Source: Paramacrobiotus metropolitanus (lineage: Eukaryota > Tardigrada > Eutardigrada > Parachela > Macrobiotidae). Taken from it: DNA of 64,000 nt. The stretch spans positions 1,612,001 through 1,676,000 of the forward strand of contig NW_026570229.1 of the NCBI RefSeq assembly GCF_019649055.1, read 5' to 3'. This document shows, piece by piece, positions 1-10,332 of this stretch; the first letter of the stretch is position 1; every line of letters starts with the position of its first letter. The position numbers were made by a program, and so were the translations under genes. Under the pieces are notes generated by a model. It saw nothing but the letters and a program-made list of their open reading frames with translations, did not search any database and was not told the DNA's origin.

Positions 1-915
1 TATTTTTTTTATTTTTTTATTTCAAAGAAGTCTACAACTACTGTACGTTAAATAAACTGCGAACAGCAAATTCATCAGAGCTTCGCGGAGCGTTTTATAT
101 ACGATATACAGTATTATGATATTATCAAGCAGAAAGTTTTTCTCCCGTTTGTGTGGATTTCTGGATTGTCGCTTTTCAGTTATCCCTGATTCGGCTTTAA
201 CCCCGATAAAAATTACATAGTATCAAAAAATAAAATAGAATTTTATGGTGTAACGATATTCGCGATTTACTACCGTGAAGGTTTATTTCAAGTCATTCTT
301 CAAAAACTTATTACTGAACATTTTCGAATTATGTGACTTTAATTGTGACACAGATTTCGAATTATGTGACTTTAATTACAGTAATCCCTGATAAAAATTA
401 CGAAATATTAATAATGATTAAATTTCGTAACATTCGGTATTTATTCCCATGACGTTGATTTTTAGCCGTTCTTGGAAAGAAATAATACTGAAAATGATTA
501 TTCAAAAATGCTGAATTATGTGATTATGTATTATTCTGAATAATTACAATTCTGAATTATTTGACTTATTATTTATTCTTTGAATTATTCCGAATTAGTT
601 GACTCCTGTCAAAATTAAAAAAATATTTACAATGATTACAAATTTCGCGATATTCCCGATTTAACACCTTAACAGTTTATTTCAAGCGCATTATTCACCC
701 AAAAAGCATTATCCAGTACTTATTTAAAAAAAACACATTAAGGCACAGAAAAATTGGCACTAAAAAGTATAAAAATTCGGGGAAAACGGACGTCACCCAG
801 CGAAAAAAAATCCCCGCTCAATCCGGCATCAATCATTCCAGATCTCCACCCGCCAAAACAACAAACAAACCCTGACTGCCGCAAAATGACTAATAAACAC
901 TGCCGGTTAATCCGT
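1..915. other. AT-rich spacer, no gene seen
   Basis: Strongly AT-rich sequence with short imperfect internal repeats (for example a phrase around gaattatgtgactttaatt recurring near 325-375). No ORF with codon structure or splice signals was found. It lies downstream of the minus-strand brambleberry-like gene and so should hold its 3' UTR. A tttatt at 676-681 reads AATAAA on the minus strand, about 235 bases after the stop, and is a possible poly(A) signal. Confidence 0.5.
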
Positions 916-3900
916 TCAGTCGGAATCCTGTCCGTTCTCCTCGTGCACGGTGGCCAGGCCGTTGCGCGTCCCGCTGGCTTCCAGACGTTTCTTCAGATCA
1001 ACCAGATCCAGGTGGTTGCGCTCCGGCGTGGGTTCCCGGCTCAGCGACCGCGAGCGGACGTGGCGTTGGGCGCTGGCGTTGGCCGCGGGGGAAGTGGCCA
1101 GGGAGGCGGAGCGGAGGTTGTAGGGGGCGGGGGAGCGGAGGGGCGTGGTCTCGCGGCTGGTGCGCCGGCTGTCGAAGGAGCCCTCGCGGACCGGGGAGTC
1201 CTCGCGGTCGGATTCGGCCAGCGGCGGAAGATTGTGGCCTACAAAGACATCGTTAACGACATCGGTAAATTACTTACATTCCATGACCTTACAAATGACC
1301 TGCGCGGTACAAACAACCTCTAAAAAATTACCAAACGTTGCTGTTTTATACACCCTACACTGAGACATTATTAAATGCATAAAAATCAATCTAGAGAAAT
1401 AATAAAAAATTAAAAGAAAATTATTAGACGCCGCCAATTTAGATCTTTTTCAATACTGGTAATCGAACCGGGAACGTTTCGAATGAATATCGCCTACACC
1501 GAAACGTACTCCAACCACAAACGCTTAGCAAACCAGTGAAAAAAATGAAAATTCAAATTGACGTAGAAATTTTTTAAAAAACATACAGATATATATTTTT
1601 TAACTAAAAAAAAATACAGTAGTCGTTTACCATTCGTGCGGGGCCCGTTGGCCATACTCCGCTCCCGGGCCGGCGTGACACTGCGCCGCGGACTGACGGT
1701 ATCGTACTCGCTCAACGGCCGGCGTCCCAATTTCTCCCGCACCCCGTCGAACACATCCCGTCCCTTCTGCGCGAACCCCATCAGGCTCTCCTTAACCCCG
1801 CCATTCCCGGCCGGAATGTCTCCGTTTAAATGATTTAATCCCGGCAAGGACACCGGCATGCCGCGTTCCAGCATGGCGCGAATCTCGCGGATCATCTCGG
1901 TGTTGATCTGGTTGATGTCGACGAAGGCGTAGGCGAAGTAGACTAAAATGGCCGCGGCGATGATCCAGAACATGCGCCGGATCATCCACGCGTCGGCGGA
2001 CAGTTCGCGGTTGATGGTGTCGGAGCTGGCCAGGCCTTCCAGGGCGGCGAGTTTGGTTTTGGTGTAGAAACGCTCCAAGCCGAAGGTGGCGACCAGCAGC
2101 AGGAAGATCCAGAACCGGGCGCCTGCAAAATTAAATTAAATTGGTAAATCAATTTTCTGCAGCCAGAATCCATTGCAAAGGCGATTTAATTCCCGTCCTC
2201 CGTCACCGAAATTCTTGCAAAATTAACCAAAAAATCAAAACAGAAATTAAAAGCAAATGACAACCCATACGCATCAAATTAAGAATAATTTTAATTGTCA
2301 ATGCAAATCAGAAATCAATCCGATAACCCCGCAAAAAACTCGTTCTTCTTCAAAACTATTAATCGCTATTTTTAAAGGATGGAAAATAAATTGTAACAGA
2401 TTAAAGACCAATTAAATTATTGCACAAAAAATCATTCAATTTCTGCGTATTATTAAATCGCTATATTTTACAGCGTCTCGTACAAATCAGCTATTTCTCA
2501 GAACTGAAAGCATCGTAAATATTAGAAATTTATTTAAATAATTCCGCAGAAAAATCGTTTAATCTTTGTTTGTGTGCATTATAAATCGCTCCGTTGTCTG
2601 GAATAAAATTCTCAAAGAAATTTAAAATAAATTCAGTTACGTTACAAAAATTGCCGAATTTTTAACAAAATGATTCTCATGTTCTACCTGATGTGCGTCG
2701 GGTGGCGGTCAAGATAAAACACGCCGCGGTGGAGACGAAGTAGAAGATAAGCGAGTAGAAGCCGGTGAACTCGTCGATGAAGACGTTCTGCAGATGCGCA
2801 ATCTTGTCGGCGATGTTGCCAATCCACAGGCGGATCTCTTCGGCATTGCCCAGCGCGCTCTTCTGCTGTTCCAGCAGCAGCGTCTGCACCGTGCGCGCCT
2901 CCTCCAGTCGGCCCGTTACCACGTGCGACGCGTCCATCAAACGGAGAACCTATTAACAAAAATAATTAAATTCATACTAAAATCGTCACAAAAATGTAAA
3001 ATAAACTCACACAACAAAACTCAAGTAACACACGAATAAAATACACTGAAAATTCAAATGCCTAAATGGTATAATTTAATACAAACATTTTTTTCCGCCA
3101 GGGAAAAAAACACGATAAAAAGTCATCACAAAAATGAAAAAATGCATGCAAAGAAATTACGAAATTCAGAAATATACACGCTTAAAATAAATACAAAAAT
3201 CCGATACAGGGTAAAATTAAATCCAAAAATTTTCCCGCGAAGAAAAAAAAATTATTACCTGTCGTTCCGCTCTTTTCTGCCAAATCTCCGATGAAATGTG
3301 GAAACAGACACTCTGCGTATTGGTGAAAAAATGCACGAACGATGTGAAGAAATTCTGACTGTGATTCGCGGCGCATTCCGACAAATCCTGTTCCGGTAGG
3401 CATTTTACTTTATCCGCACCTGCAAAACGCCAAATGCGCGGTTTAAAATTTATTTCCAATTTTTATCTTAGCTTAAAAATAATTTTTCATACAGTACGCA
3501 AACGCGTTACGCAACAAAAGCGCGCCGAGAACTTCAACACCAGAGATTAAACTGTGCGCAACCCTGTACAATGTTGTACTACACCCGACGCCTAATGTAT
3601 CCTTGTACAGGGAAGCCCGCGCTAACGCTACACCAAACGCAGTTTTTCAACGGACCGTGAAAACCCCCTTCCTCACCTGTCTTCTTCAGGAAGCAGCTGG
3701 CAAAATCAAACGCCAGCTGCTTCTGCACGCCCTCCGTTAATTTCTTGCAGTTATGGTGGAGATTCTCCAGCGCCTCACTCCAGCAGGATCCGTAGGTGGG
3801 GATCTGCGAGTACATGACCAACTGGTCATACTCCGCTTTGGCCTGCGCCGTGTTCATCGTCTCCTTGGGGAACTGCACGGCGTCGTGCTCGGCGTCCACT

Positions 3901-3989
3901 TCCTCCTCGTAGCTACCGTCATAGCCATTGATCCGGGAGACGACGGCCAGGAGAGCCACGAGGAGAAGGGAGAATTCTAACGAAGCCAT
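916..3989 (-). CDS. bmb-like: Brambleberry-like nuclear fusion (karyogamy) protein
   Basis: Five exons, minus strand: 3989-3677, 3419-3259, 2949-2688, 2122-1631, 1238-916; all junctions are GT-AG and keep frame (516 aa). The family (brambleberry/GEX1/Kar5) sits in the nuclear envelope and promotes fusion of nuclei after fertilisation or in early embryos. Seen: an N-terminal signal peptide (Met at 3989; an earlier in-frame Met at 4013 is less likely), a Cys-rich lumenal domain (GSCWSEAL, SCFLKKTG, SVCFH) spread over exons 1-2, a helical region, then three hydrophobic segments (FTGFYSLIFYFVSTAACF; RFWIFLLLVATFGLERF; RMFWIIAAAILVYFAYAF) and a Ser/Arg/Pro-rich tail. The order of Cys domain, FTGFYS-type segment and GARxW-type segment is the family signature. 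The tail (exon 5) is low-complexity and probably poorly conserved. Similarity is judged from memory of the family, not from a search. Confidence 0.85.
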
Positions 3990-4945
3990 GACGTCATCGG
4001 TCGACGCGGTCAAAACTCGGCCAGACGAAATTCAGCAGCAAGCAAAATTCACGCTCTGCCTTCGAAATTCGGACAGGAAGCTAAATTGAGGCAACCAGTG
4101 GAATTTTCGGGATCTACGCGAATAAAAGTGTCCCGAATTCCCGAATCGATCGATTATGATTCATAAATTAAGATACGATAAAATAAATTAAAAATGATGG
4201 ATAAAATAAAAATATAAAAATAAAATCGTTTTGGTGCAGGCTCAAGTCGCAGGCCAGTTTGCAAGTTTTGGCAAGCTTTGGTGCACAGAGTGACGGAGCC
4301 AGTGCTGTGGTGCAAGCGTGCAATTTACTGCAGGGTCCCGGCTGGCGCGCGTCAGAGGGTGGCTACCATTGCGACAGACTGATTTTTTCCGCTCTGTCAC
4401 GATTTCAGGCTTTGTGTTTGACTATCATTTGCCATTCTGAAAAGAAAATATTCTGAGAATGAAAACGCCTATTAATTTTTTTGCTGCACATAAAATTGTA
4501 CGAATGAAGCTGTAGAATAATTATGGCTGACCAGGCGTCCTGCCTAATTATTTATTATGCCTCGTGGCGATGACTGACCACAACATAAACGCGATCGCAT
4601 ACGCGCACCGGCAAACATTTTGTATTGCATATAAATCACCCATAATTCATAAATATTGCAATGTACGATGTATTATAATCTACAGATACAGTACACAGTA
4701 TTGGTGGCAAGACTTATTTAATCCGAAATTTCGAAACCGGAAACAGCAGCTGCAGGCTTGTCTGAACTTACCGGCACTAACTGATTTTCAATCGCGGTGT
4801 TTATTCGTTTGGACGGTTTGGTTGATGACAAGAAACCTAACGACGAGGAATATAATTTTCGATGTATGCGATCGGAGCGATCTTAATATAATTAATTCTA
4901 CTTTTCAAATACACAATTAATATTTACATTAGATAAAACTTCTCA
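3990..4945. other. Divergent spacer between head-to-head genes
   Basis: About 950 bp between the start of the minus-strand brambleberry-like gene and the start of the plus-strand small secreted gene. This is expected to hold both promoters. It contains AT-rich stretches and a GC-richer patch at 4230-4400 with no convincing ORF. No specific regulatory motif could be identified. Confidence 0.4.
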
Positions 4946-5633
4946 ATGCACCGTTGCTTGATGATTCTTTTCTGCGTAGCGGCATCAACGGTACGTCATT
5001 TTATTTTATTATGTTCTGATTGTTTTTTGTCTTGATTTTTAAACTCCAGATAGTTTTTTTAGTTATGTAGTTATTTAAAAATTACTAACGCACAGTATAT
5101 GCCATAATAAGTAATTATACGGTAATTTATTATCAAAAAATCATTAAACTAATAAATTTGATAATACCGAATTTTCTATATGAGTAAAACAAAATTACAG
5201 TACTTAATTGATCGCTTTTAGTTGGAACAAGCCCATGGTCATGGAGTCTGGAATGGGACCGTTGGGGAGCAGATTGCCGGTGTTCATGGGCGTGGCACTG
5301 TCCAGCGACCGCGCAACGTTTCAGCGGTCAACTTCACATTCCGTAATCAAACTTATCCCAAACGGCAGTTAATAACGACTACCATTGCACCTGTGTCCAC
5401 TTCCAAAAAAGCTGCTACGTCGTCGACGCCGGCGGCGAATACAACAATGCGGATTCCCGTTCCCATCATGATAATCGACAGCCGCGTGGCGACACTTAAT
5501 CGCAAAAGAGGTATAAAATCGGCTAATATCTCAAAGTAAAACAAAATTAAATCTTTAAATTTTACAATTTTTTGCAGATGATGATACGTCGCTAATGGTC
5601 ACCAACCTCATCAAGGATAAAATCGATAACTGA
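4946..5633 (+). CDS. Small secreted protein, unrecognised
   Basis: Three exons with matching phases: 4946-4990, 5222-5510, 5578-5633, giving about 129 aa. Exon 1 encodes only a signal-peptide-like start (MHRCLMILFCVAAST), which ends at a GTACGT donor. Exon 2 encodes a Gly/His-rich then Thr/Ser/Ala-rich chain with two possible N-glycosylation sites (NGT near its start; FRNQT, that is N-Q-T) and a Lys-Arg-like site. A hydrophobic stretch (IPVPIMIIDSR) follows. Exon 3 adds an acidic tail (DDDTSLMVTN) ending in TGA. The three-exon frame continuity and the isolated signal-peptide exon make a real gene likely. I do not recognise the family; a secreted mucin-like or neuropeptide-precursor role is possible but unproven. 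Confidence 0.6.
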
Positions 5634-6430
5634 AAAACTTATTGCATAATTATTTATCTATAATTTTCTATACGGGCATAAATTTTAAAGCGAATATAGT
5701 AATTTACCGATACAGAATGTTGCCATTATCTGTGTATTAGTAAAACAGTTTAAAAAAACTCGTGGACACTTGTTTGATACGAAAATATATTTCTGACATG
5801 CAACGATTTGCCATATCTTGCAAAATCTAAAAGACTAATAATTTTAAAAAATAAATGCAGCAGTTTTTACCGTATTAATACTGGGCGAATCTTCAAGTCT
5901 CCAGTTCGCCCGCCCCTGGCAAGCGGCAGCCTGGCTAACCACCGCACTTCCGCTGTGCAATGTGCACCGCATTTCCGCCGCACCGCGCACATTTGACACA
6001 GACGCCTCACCAGCACAAGATCACCCCGACTCGTGAGTACAGAGAACACTGATCAGCAGGCCAAACCGAGAGAGAGAGAGAGAAACAGACAGAGCGAGCA
6101 CAGTTCACGTCGTTCAATAAAATATCCGTCAAAAGGAAGATCTCCTCGCCAGTTTTTCTTGTAGCTGAAACCCTCTGATGCCATCTCTGCTTTATCTATT
6201 TCCTGAAACGAATCCTTACGTCTCCATCCTTGTAATCCGTGTGTTATCATCCTCGCGCCGCTAATGTGTTGCTGCGTGTTACGACATGAATGTGGCACAA
6301 TGATGGTCTTCTTGGATGTCGGTTGACATTGAGACATTCCAACGAGTCCGTGTCGTGGAAGACCACCGTCTGATTCTTCCTCTTCTTGTTCTGGTGTTGT
6401 ATCGGGATCTCCCTGTCATTTTTCCTGCAG
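5634..6430 (+). other. Probable promoter and noncoding first exon of the CNOT7-like gene
   Basis: The stretch holds a GA microsatellite at 6068-6085 and a T/C-rich segment ending in a near-perfect donor (CCTGCAG then GTAAGGTG) at 6430/6431. No long conserved ORF precedes the donor. The next good acceptor on the same strand is at 10331-10332 (tttcttttgcag), just before the CNOT7-like N-terminal exon. A noncoding first exon followed by a 3.9-kb intron is therefore plausible. This is inference; no transcript evidence is visible. Confidence 0.35.
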
Positions 6431-6779
6431 GTAAGGTGGGGGATAGGGCCCGTAAACGGGGAGTTGTAGTGCGTTTATGGCGGAATGTGTGTCAAGCGTT
6501 GGCGGTGAGGTCGCTGGCCGTTTCAGCTTTCAACGAGGAAATTGAGACATTTTCGCTGGGTTCTGGTTGGCAGGCCGCGTCCTGGCCCGCGTACCAGCGG
6601 ACAGTTTGTTTTCAAAATCAGTAGATTTTACAATTTAATATTCTTACGGAGAAACAGAGGGCATTTGCTAATTAGGGTACTCCATAATCCAAAAAATTAA
6701 ATTACTAAAAAAATGTCAGGATTTTTTAATAATAAATTATTAATTACTGGAGTTAAATTTTATTTTTGTAAAAATAAAA

Positions 6780-7210
6780 TTACTGGAGACTTTCTCCATT
6801 TTGACTGTGCTGGGTTTAAATCGTGATTTTTATTAAAAATTTGATTTTTCGATAAGGTTCCTGATTTCAGATTTTGGTTCTCTGTATTCATAATTTGGAC
6901 TTTACCAAAATCAACAATTTAACGGCTAGTTTTTTCGGGATTTTTCTAATTTTATTATAAAACCCTGGAGACCTTCTCCTTTTAGCTGTGCTGGCAGGGA
7001 ACGTGATTTTTATAGAAATGATTTCTCGAGACGGTTTCTGAATTTGGTACTGGGTACTCTGGCTTCCGCATTAAAAGCCTTATTTTGTATCCAGATTTTT
7101 TTGATTTTAAGAAGGAATTTCTGGAGGAACGAACGGAGAAACTTCTCCTTTAATTGGTGCGAGCTTAGACCGTGATTTTTATAAAACATTTGATTTCTCA
7201 ATAAAGGAGT
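6780..7210. repeat. Degenerate tandem repeat, about 180 bp, three units
   Basis: Three units start near 6780, 6959 and 7130. Each begins with a phrase of the type ctggagaccttctccttt and goes on through gtgctggnnnnaacgtgatttttat and gatttctcgata. Units are diverged by substitutions and small gaps. Function unknown. Confidence 0.6.
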
Positions 7211-7998
7211 GAGTAATTGAGGATTTTAGGTGAGACGTGCAAAGTCAAGGGTAGGAAAGTGGAACACTAATAATTATCGTGGATTAATCGCTGATCAGTC
7301 GCAACTGGCGCGCATTCATTGCTTGTTCGCTTTTAGAGCGGTGTTAAATTTTCATTGAATAAAAAGATTAATTACAATTGCAGAGTTTCCGGTTTTCTAA
7401 TTTTTAGCTTGAAATCGCGTCGCTGTAACGCAGCGCTGATAAATAACCAACAATTAAAGAAATCAAAATTAATTAATAATTTCACGCTGCGTTTTTTTGT
7501 GATTTTTTGGTTGCTGTTTGCGAATAGAAATGTTTAAGAATTTTGTTTATAATTAAGATAAAATGTTTTTGAAAACTACTGGATTTTCTGGCGGAGCACG
7601 GTGCCATGATTAGGCAGTTACGGTGGGGGCTTTTGTTCATGCGTGAAAGTGATCCTAATCCCGCGCTGCGCCGTGGCCTGCAGCCGTCAGGAAAGAAAAC
7701 AGCAGCAGCGCCGTGTTCGGCCTTGAAAACAAGCTGGACATGCTGCTTTACGTGCCGTTGTTTATTGACTGTTGAATTGTCTTTTTCTGTTATATTTCTT
7801 TTCACGCTCTCCCCCTCCTCCGCGCCGCTGTGGTTGACGCGCGGCCTGATCAACAGGAATTGTCGCTCAACCGACTTAAACACTCGCTGCCGATTACCAA
7901 TCAACTGGAAAATAAATAGTTCCACAAAAGTTTTAACCAATAAAAATTCAAATAAATTATTCGTTTCACTAGACGCTACGAAAAAAATAAAATCTGCA

Positions 7999-8458
7999 TT
8001 TTTATTTGTGGTTTTTGCGGTTGTGTCCGTGTAAGTGCTGGTACGTGTCGGCCCACTGCAACAGGGAACTGGCCAATACAGCGCTGATTAATTTGCCGGC
8101 GGAGAAAAAAATGCTGGTGTTTTGCGCGCGAAGATTGTTTACATGAGCTGGAAAAAATGATTTTTGTGAAAAATTATAACCAATAATTAGTAAAAAAATA
8201 TGTATTTCGTTTACATGCATACTTGTATATTTTATCAAAATATGTATTTTATTTCGTTGAAACATACGCTTCGTTTAATTTCAAAATATTTATTTCGTTT
8301 AAATACACGTGTAGTAAGCAGCAGAAAAATTAAAATTAAAATATGAATTTTTGTTTGTGGTTTTTGCGGTAATTTCCGCGTAAGTGCCGGTACGCATCGG
8401 CTGGTTGCAACAGGGAACAGTCCAATAAAGCGCTGATTAATTCCTCAGCGGAGAAAAT
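7999..8458. repeat. Direct duplication of about 110 bp (7999-8110 and 8348-8458)
   Basis: The two copies share the order ttgtggtttttgcggt, ccgtgtaagtgc, ggtacg, gcaacagggaac, ccaataaagcgctgatta and ggagaaaa. They are separated by about 240 bp of AT-rich DNA. Roughly 80 percent of bases agree by eye. No coding function is evident; in both copies the reverse strand is open only by chance. Confidence 0.65.
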
Positions 8459-9699
8459 TGCCGTGCTGCTTGTTGTGTTGCGTTGCGCGGGGGTTGTGCA
8501 ATGGGTCTGTTCGTGCGTGCGGTTTAATTGTAGCTGGCTGTTTACGCGCACCACATCAATCTTGGTTAATTATCGCCGCTACCCGGGCCCTGTAATTCTG
8601 CATTACGCATGTTCAACGGAGAAAAAGATACGGCGGCTGGAAATTAATGTACAGCGCGCGCCGAGGGAGCCGGAGAGAGAAAACACACTCACGCGTGATC
8701 GTTGTTTCTCTCTCTCCGGCGCAAACGAACGTTGCAACGCATTTTGTGCTGCTAATGTTATGAATTATTGCCAGTGAAAGCGGTATTTGGCATATAATCG
8801 GTGGCTTGTAATTGGCTCATTATTTTACTGGATTTTACTCCGATTTGCGTACTATGGTGACGCTGGCTGACTTTTTTAATCGGAATGAATTTATTTCGAT
8901 TTTCCTACTATGGTGACGCAAGCTCATATTTGTTTTGATTTTTTTGTTGACTTTACATATTTTTGAATTTATTTTTTAGCTCGTTATTTTCTGAATTTAT
9001 TTTTATTTTATTTCGATTTTATTTGTTGATTTTACATATTTTTGAATTTATTTTTTATCTCGTTATTTGCTGAATTTATTTTAATTTTATTTATTGATCT
9101 TACATATTTTGAATTTATTTTGATTTTATTTGTTTCAATTCGTTGCCGCTTTTAAATTGATTTTTCTGCAGTGAAAAAAATTGAAATAAATTTTTTTAAG
9201 TGGTTTTCAGTGTTAAAAAAATTGGCTGTTGAAGTAATTGGCACCAGTTGATCTGGCAGATTAACATTGAAATTGGCGCAGTAAAACATATTTTTATCCG
9301 ACACACACTCGCAGTTATTCGTCATCTTTTGATGTGTCATTTGACCGGAAACGCGGTAAAGAGTGTAAGAAAGGGAGCCACGTCATGGTGTGCATGTTGG
9401 TAAAAAATGGATGATGTGTGTGTTGCAAGATGTGGATCGTCTTGCGTGCGCCGTCGCCGACAGACCATTACAATAATTAGCACTTCAATCAGATAAACTG
9501 GTAAACAACACGTAAATCTGTACTAGTACTACCGTTTTGATTATAATTACGTTGACGTGAAACCGATCACGGGACGAATGTGTACCTGATTGTAAGTATA
9601 GGTGATGCTGGCGGGATTAATTCTGTTTATAAAATTTATATTCACTGTGGGTTTGAATTTTATCCCGTTTCCGTAAATTTCCTGTGAAAGGAAATCGGT

Positions 9700-10332
9700 A
9701 GTTATCGCTGAATTAATTAGGGATTTTTCGGTGAACCGGAATACCTATACATTTTTTGCTGATTTTTGTTTGTTCCGGTAATTATCGCTAAATTTATTAG
9801 GGAAACTTTCGGCGAAGGGGAATATGTTTTTGCAAATTTCTTTCGGCTATCCGCACTATCGATACTTCGTGCAGCCGTCCTGTATTAAAAATTTATCAGT
9901 ATTATTACTGTATATTGGAAATTGGAAAATATACACATTTGTTGGCGTAATTATCGCTGAATTTAATAGGAAATTTTTCTCTGAAGAGTGCCGAATATTG
10001 TTGCAGATTTTCTTGGTACCATCGAGACCTTGTGCAAGCAATCGTTCTTGTCCGATCAGCATCGTCCGCATCGGCATTTTAATTTTTGAAACCAATCACT
10101 AGATTGCTGCTGGTTGGAAAATAAAAATGTCCCTTTCCGTAATTCTCGCTGAATTCTTAAATTTTAATTTTGTAGATTTTCTGAGTACTATCGAGACCTT
10201 GTGAAAGCAATCCCGTTTGTCCGATTCGCATCGTCCGCATTGGCCGTAAAATTTCTGATAATACTGCGTGTTGGAAAATAAAAACAACGCTTTCCGGAAT
10301 TGTTTGCTGAATTTCTGGAATTTCTTTTGCAG
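9700..10332. repeat. Degenerate repeats leading into the CNOT7-like exon
   Basis: A phrase of the type tatcgctgaatttaatagg recurs near 9708, 9785, 9953, 10147 and 10305. A longer shared block (cnatcgagaccttgtgnaagcaatc, then gtccgat and gcatcgtccgcat) occurs at about 10019 and 10189. The last unit runs straight into the splice acceptor at 10331-10332, so the acceptor tract appears to be part of a repeat unit. Confidence 0.5.

Larger units (their letters stand above)
6431..10332 (+). other. Putative first intron of the CNOT7-like gene, repeat-rich
   Basis: AT-rich sequence without codon structure, made largely of degenerate local duplications listed separately (6780-7210, 7999-8458, 9700-10330) plus T-rich low-complexity sequence at 8890-9130 in which a phrase like ttacatatttttgaattta recurs three times. 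Short ORFs here are not supported by codon pattern or splice context. Confidence 0.4.

Noticed and set aside
754-1323. 189-codon plus-strand ORF
   Set aside because: Antisense shadow of the last exon of the brambleberry-like gene, which reads naturally on the minus strand.
1440-1515. tRNA-like B-box (ggttcgattacc on the minus strand)
   Set aside because: No matching A-box, acceptor stem or cloverleaf could be drawn around it, and it lies in the intron of the brambleberry-like gene.
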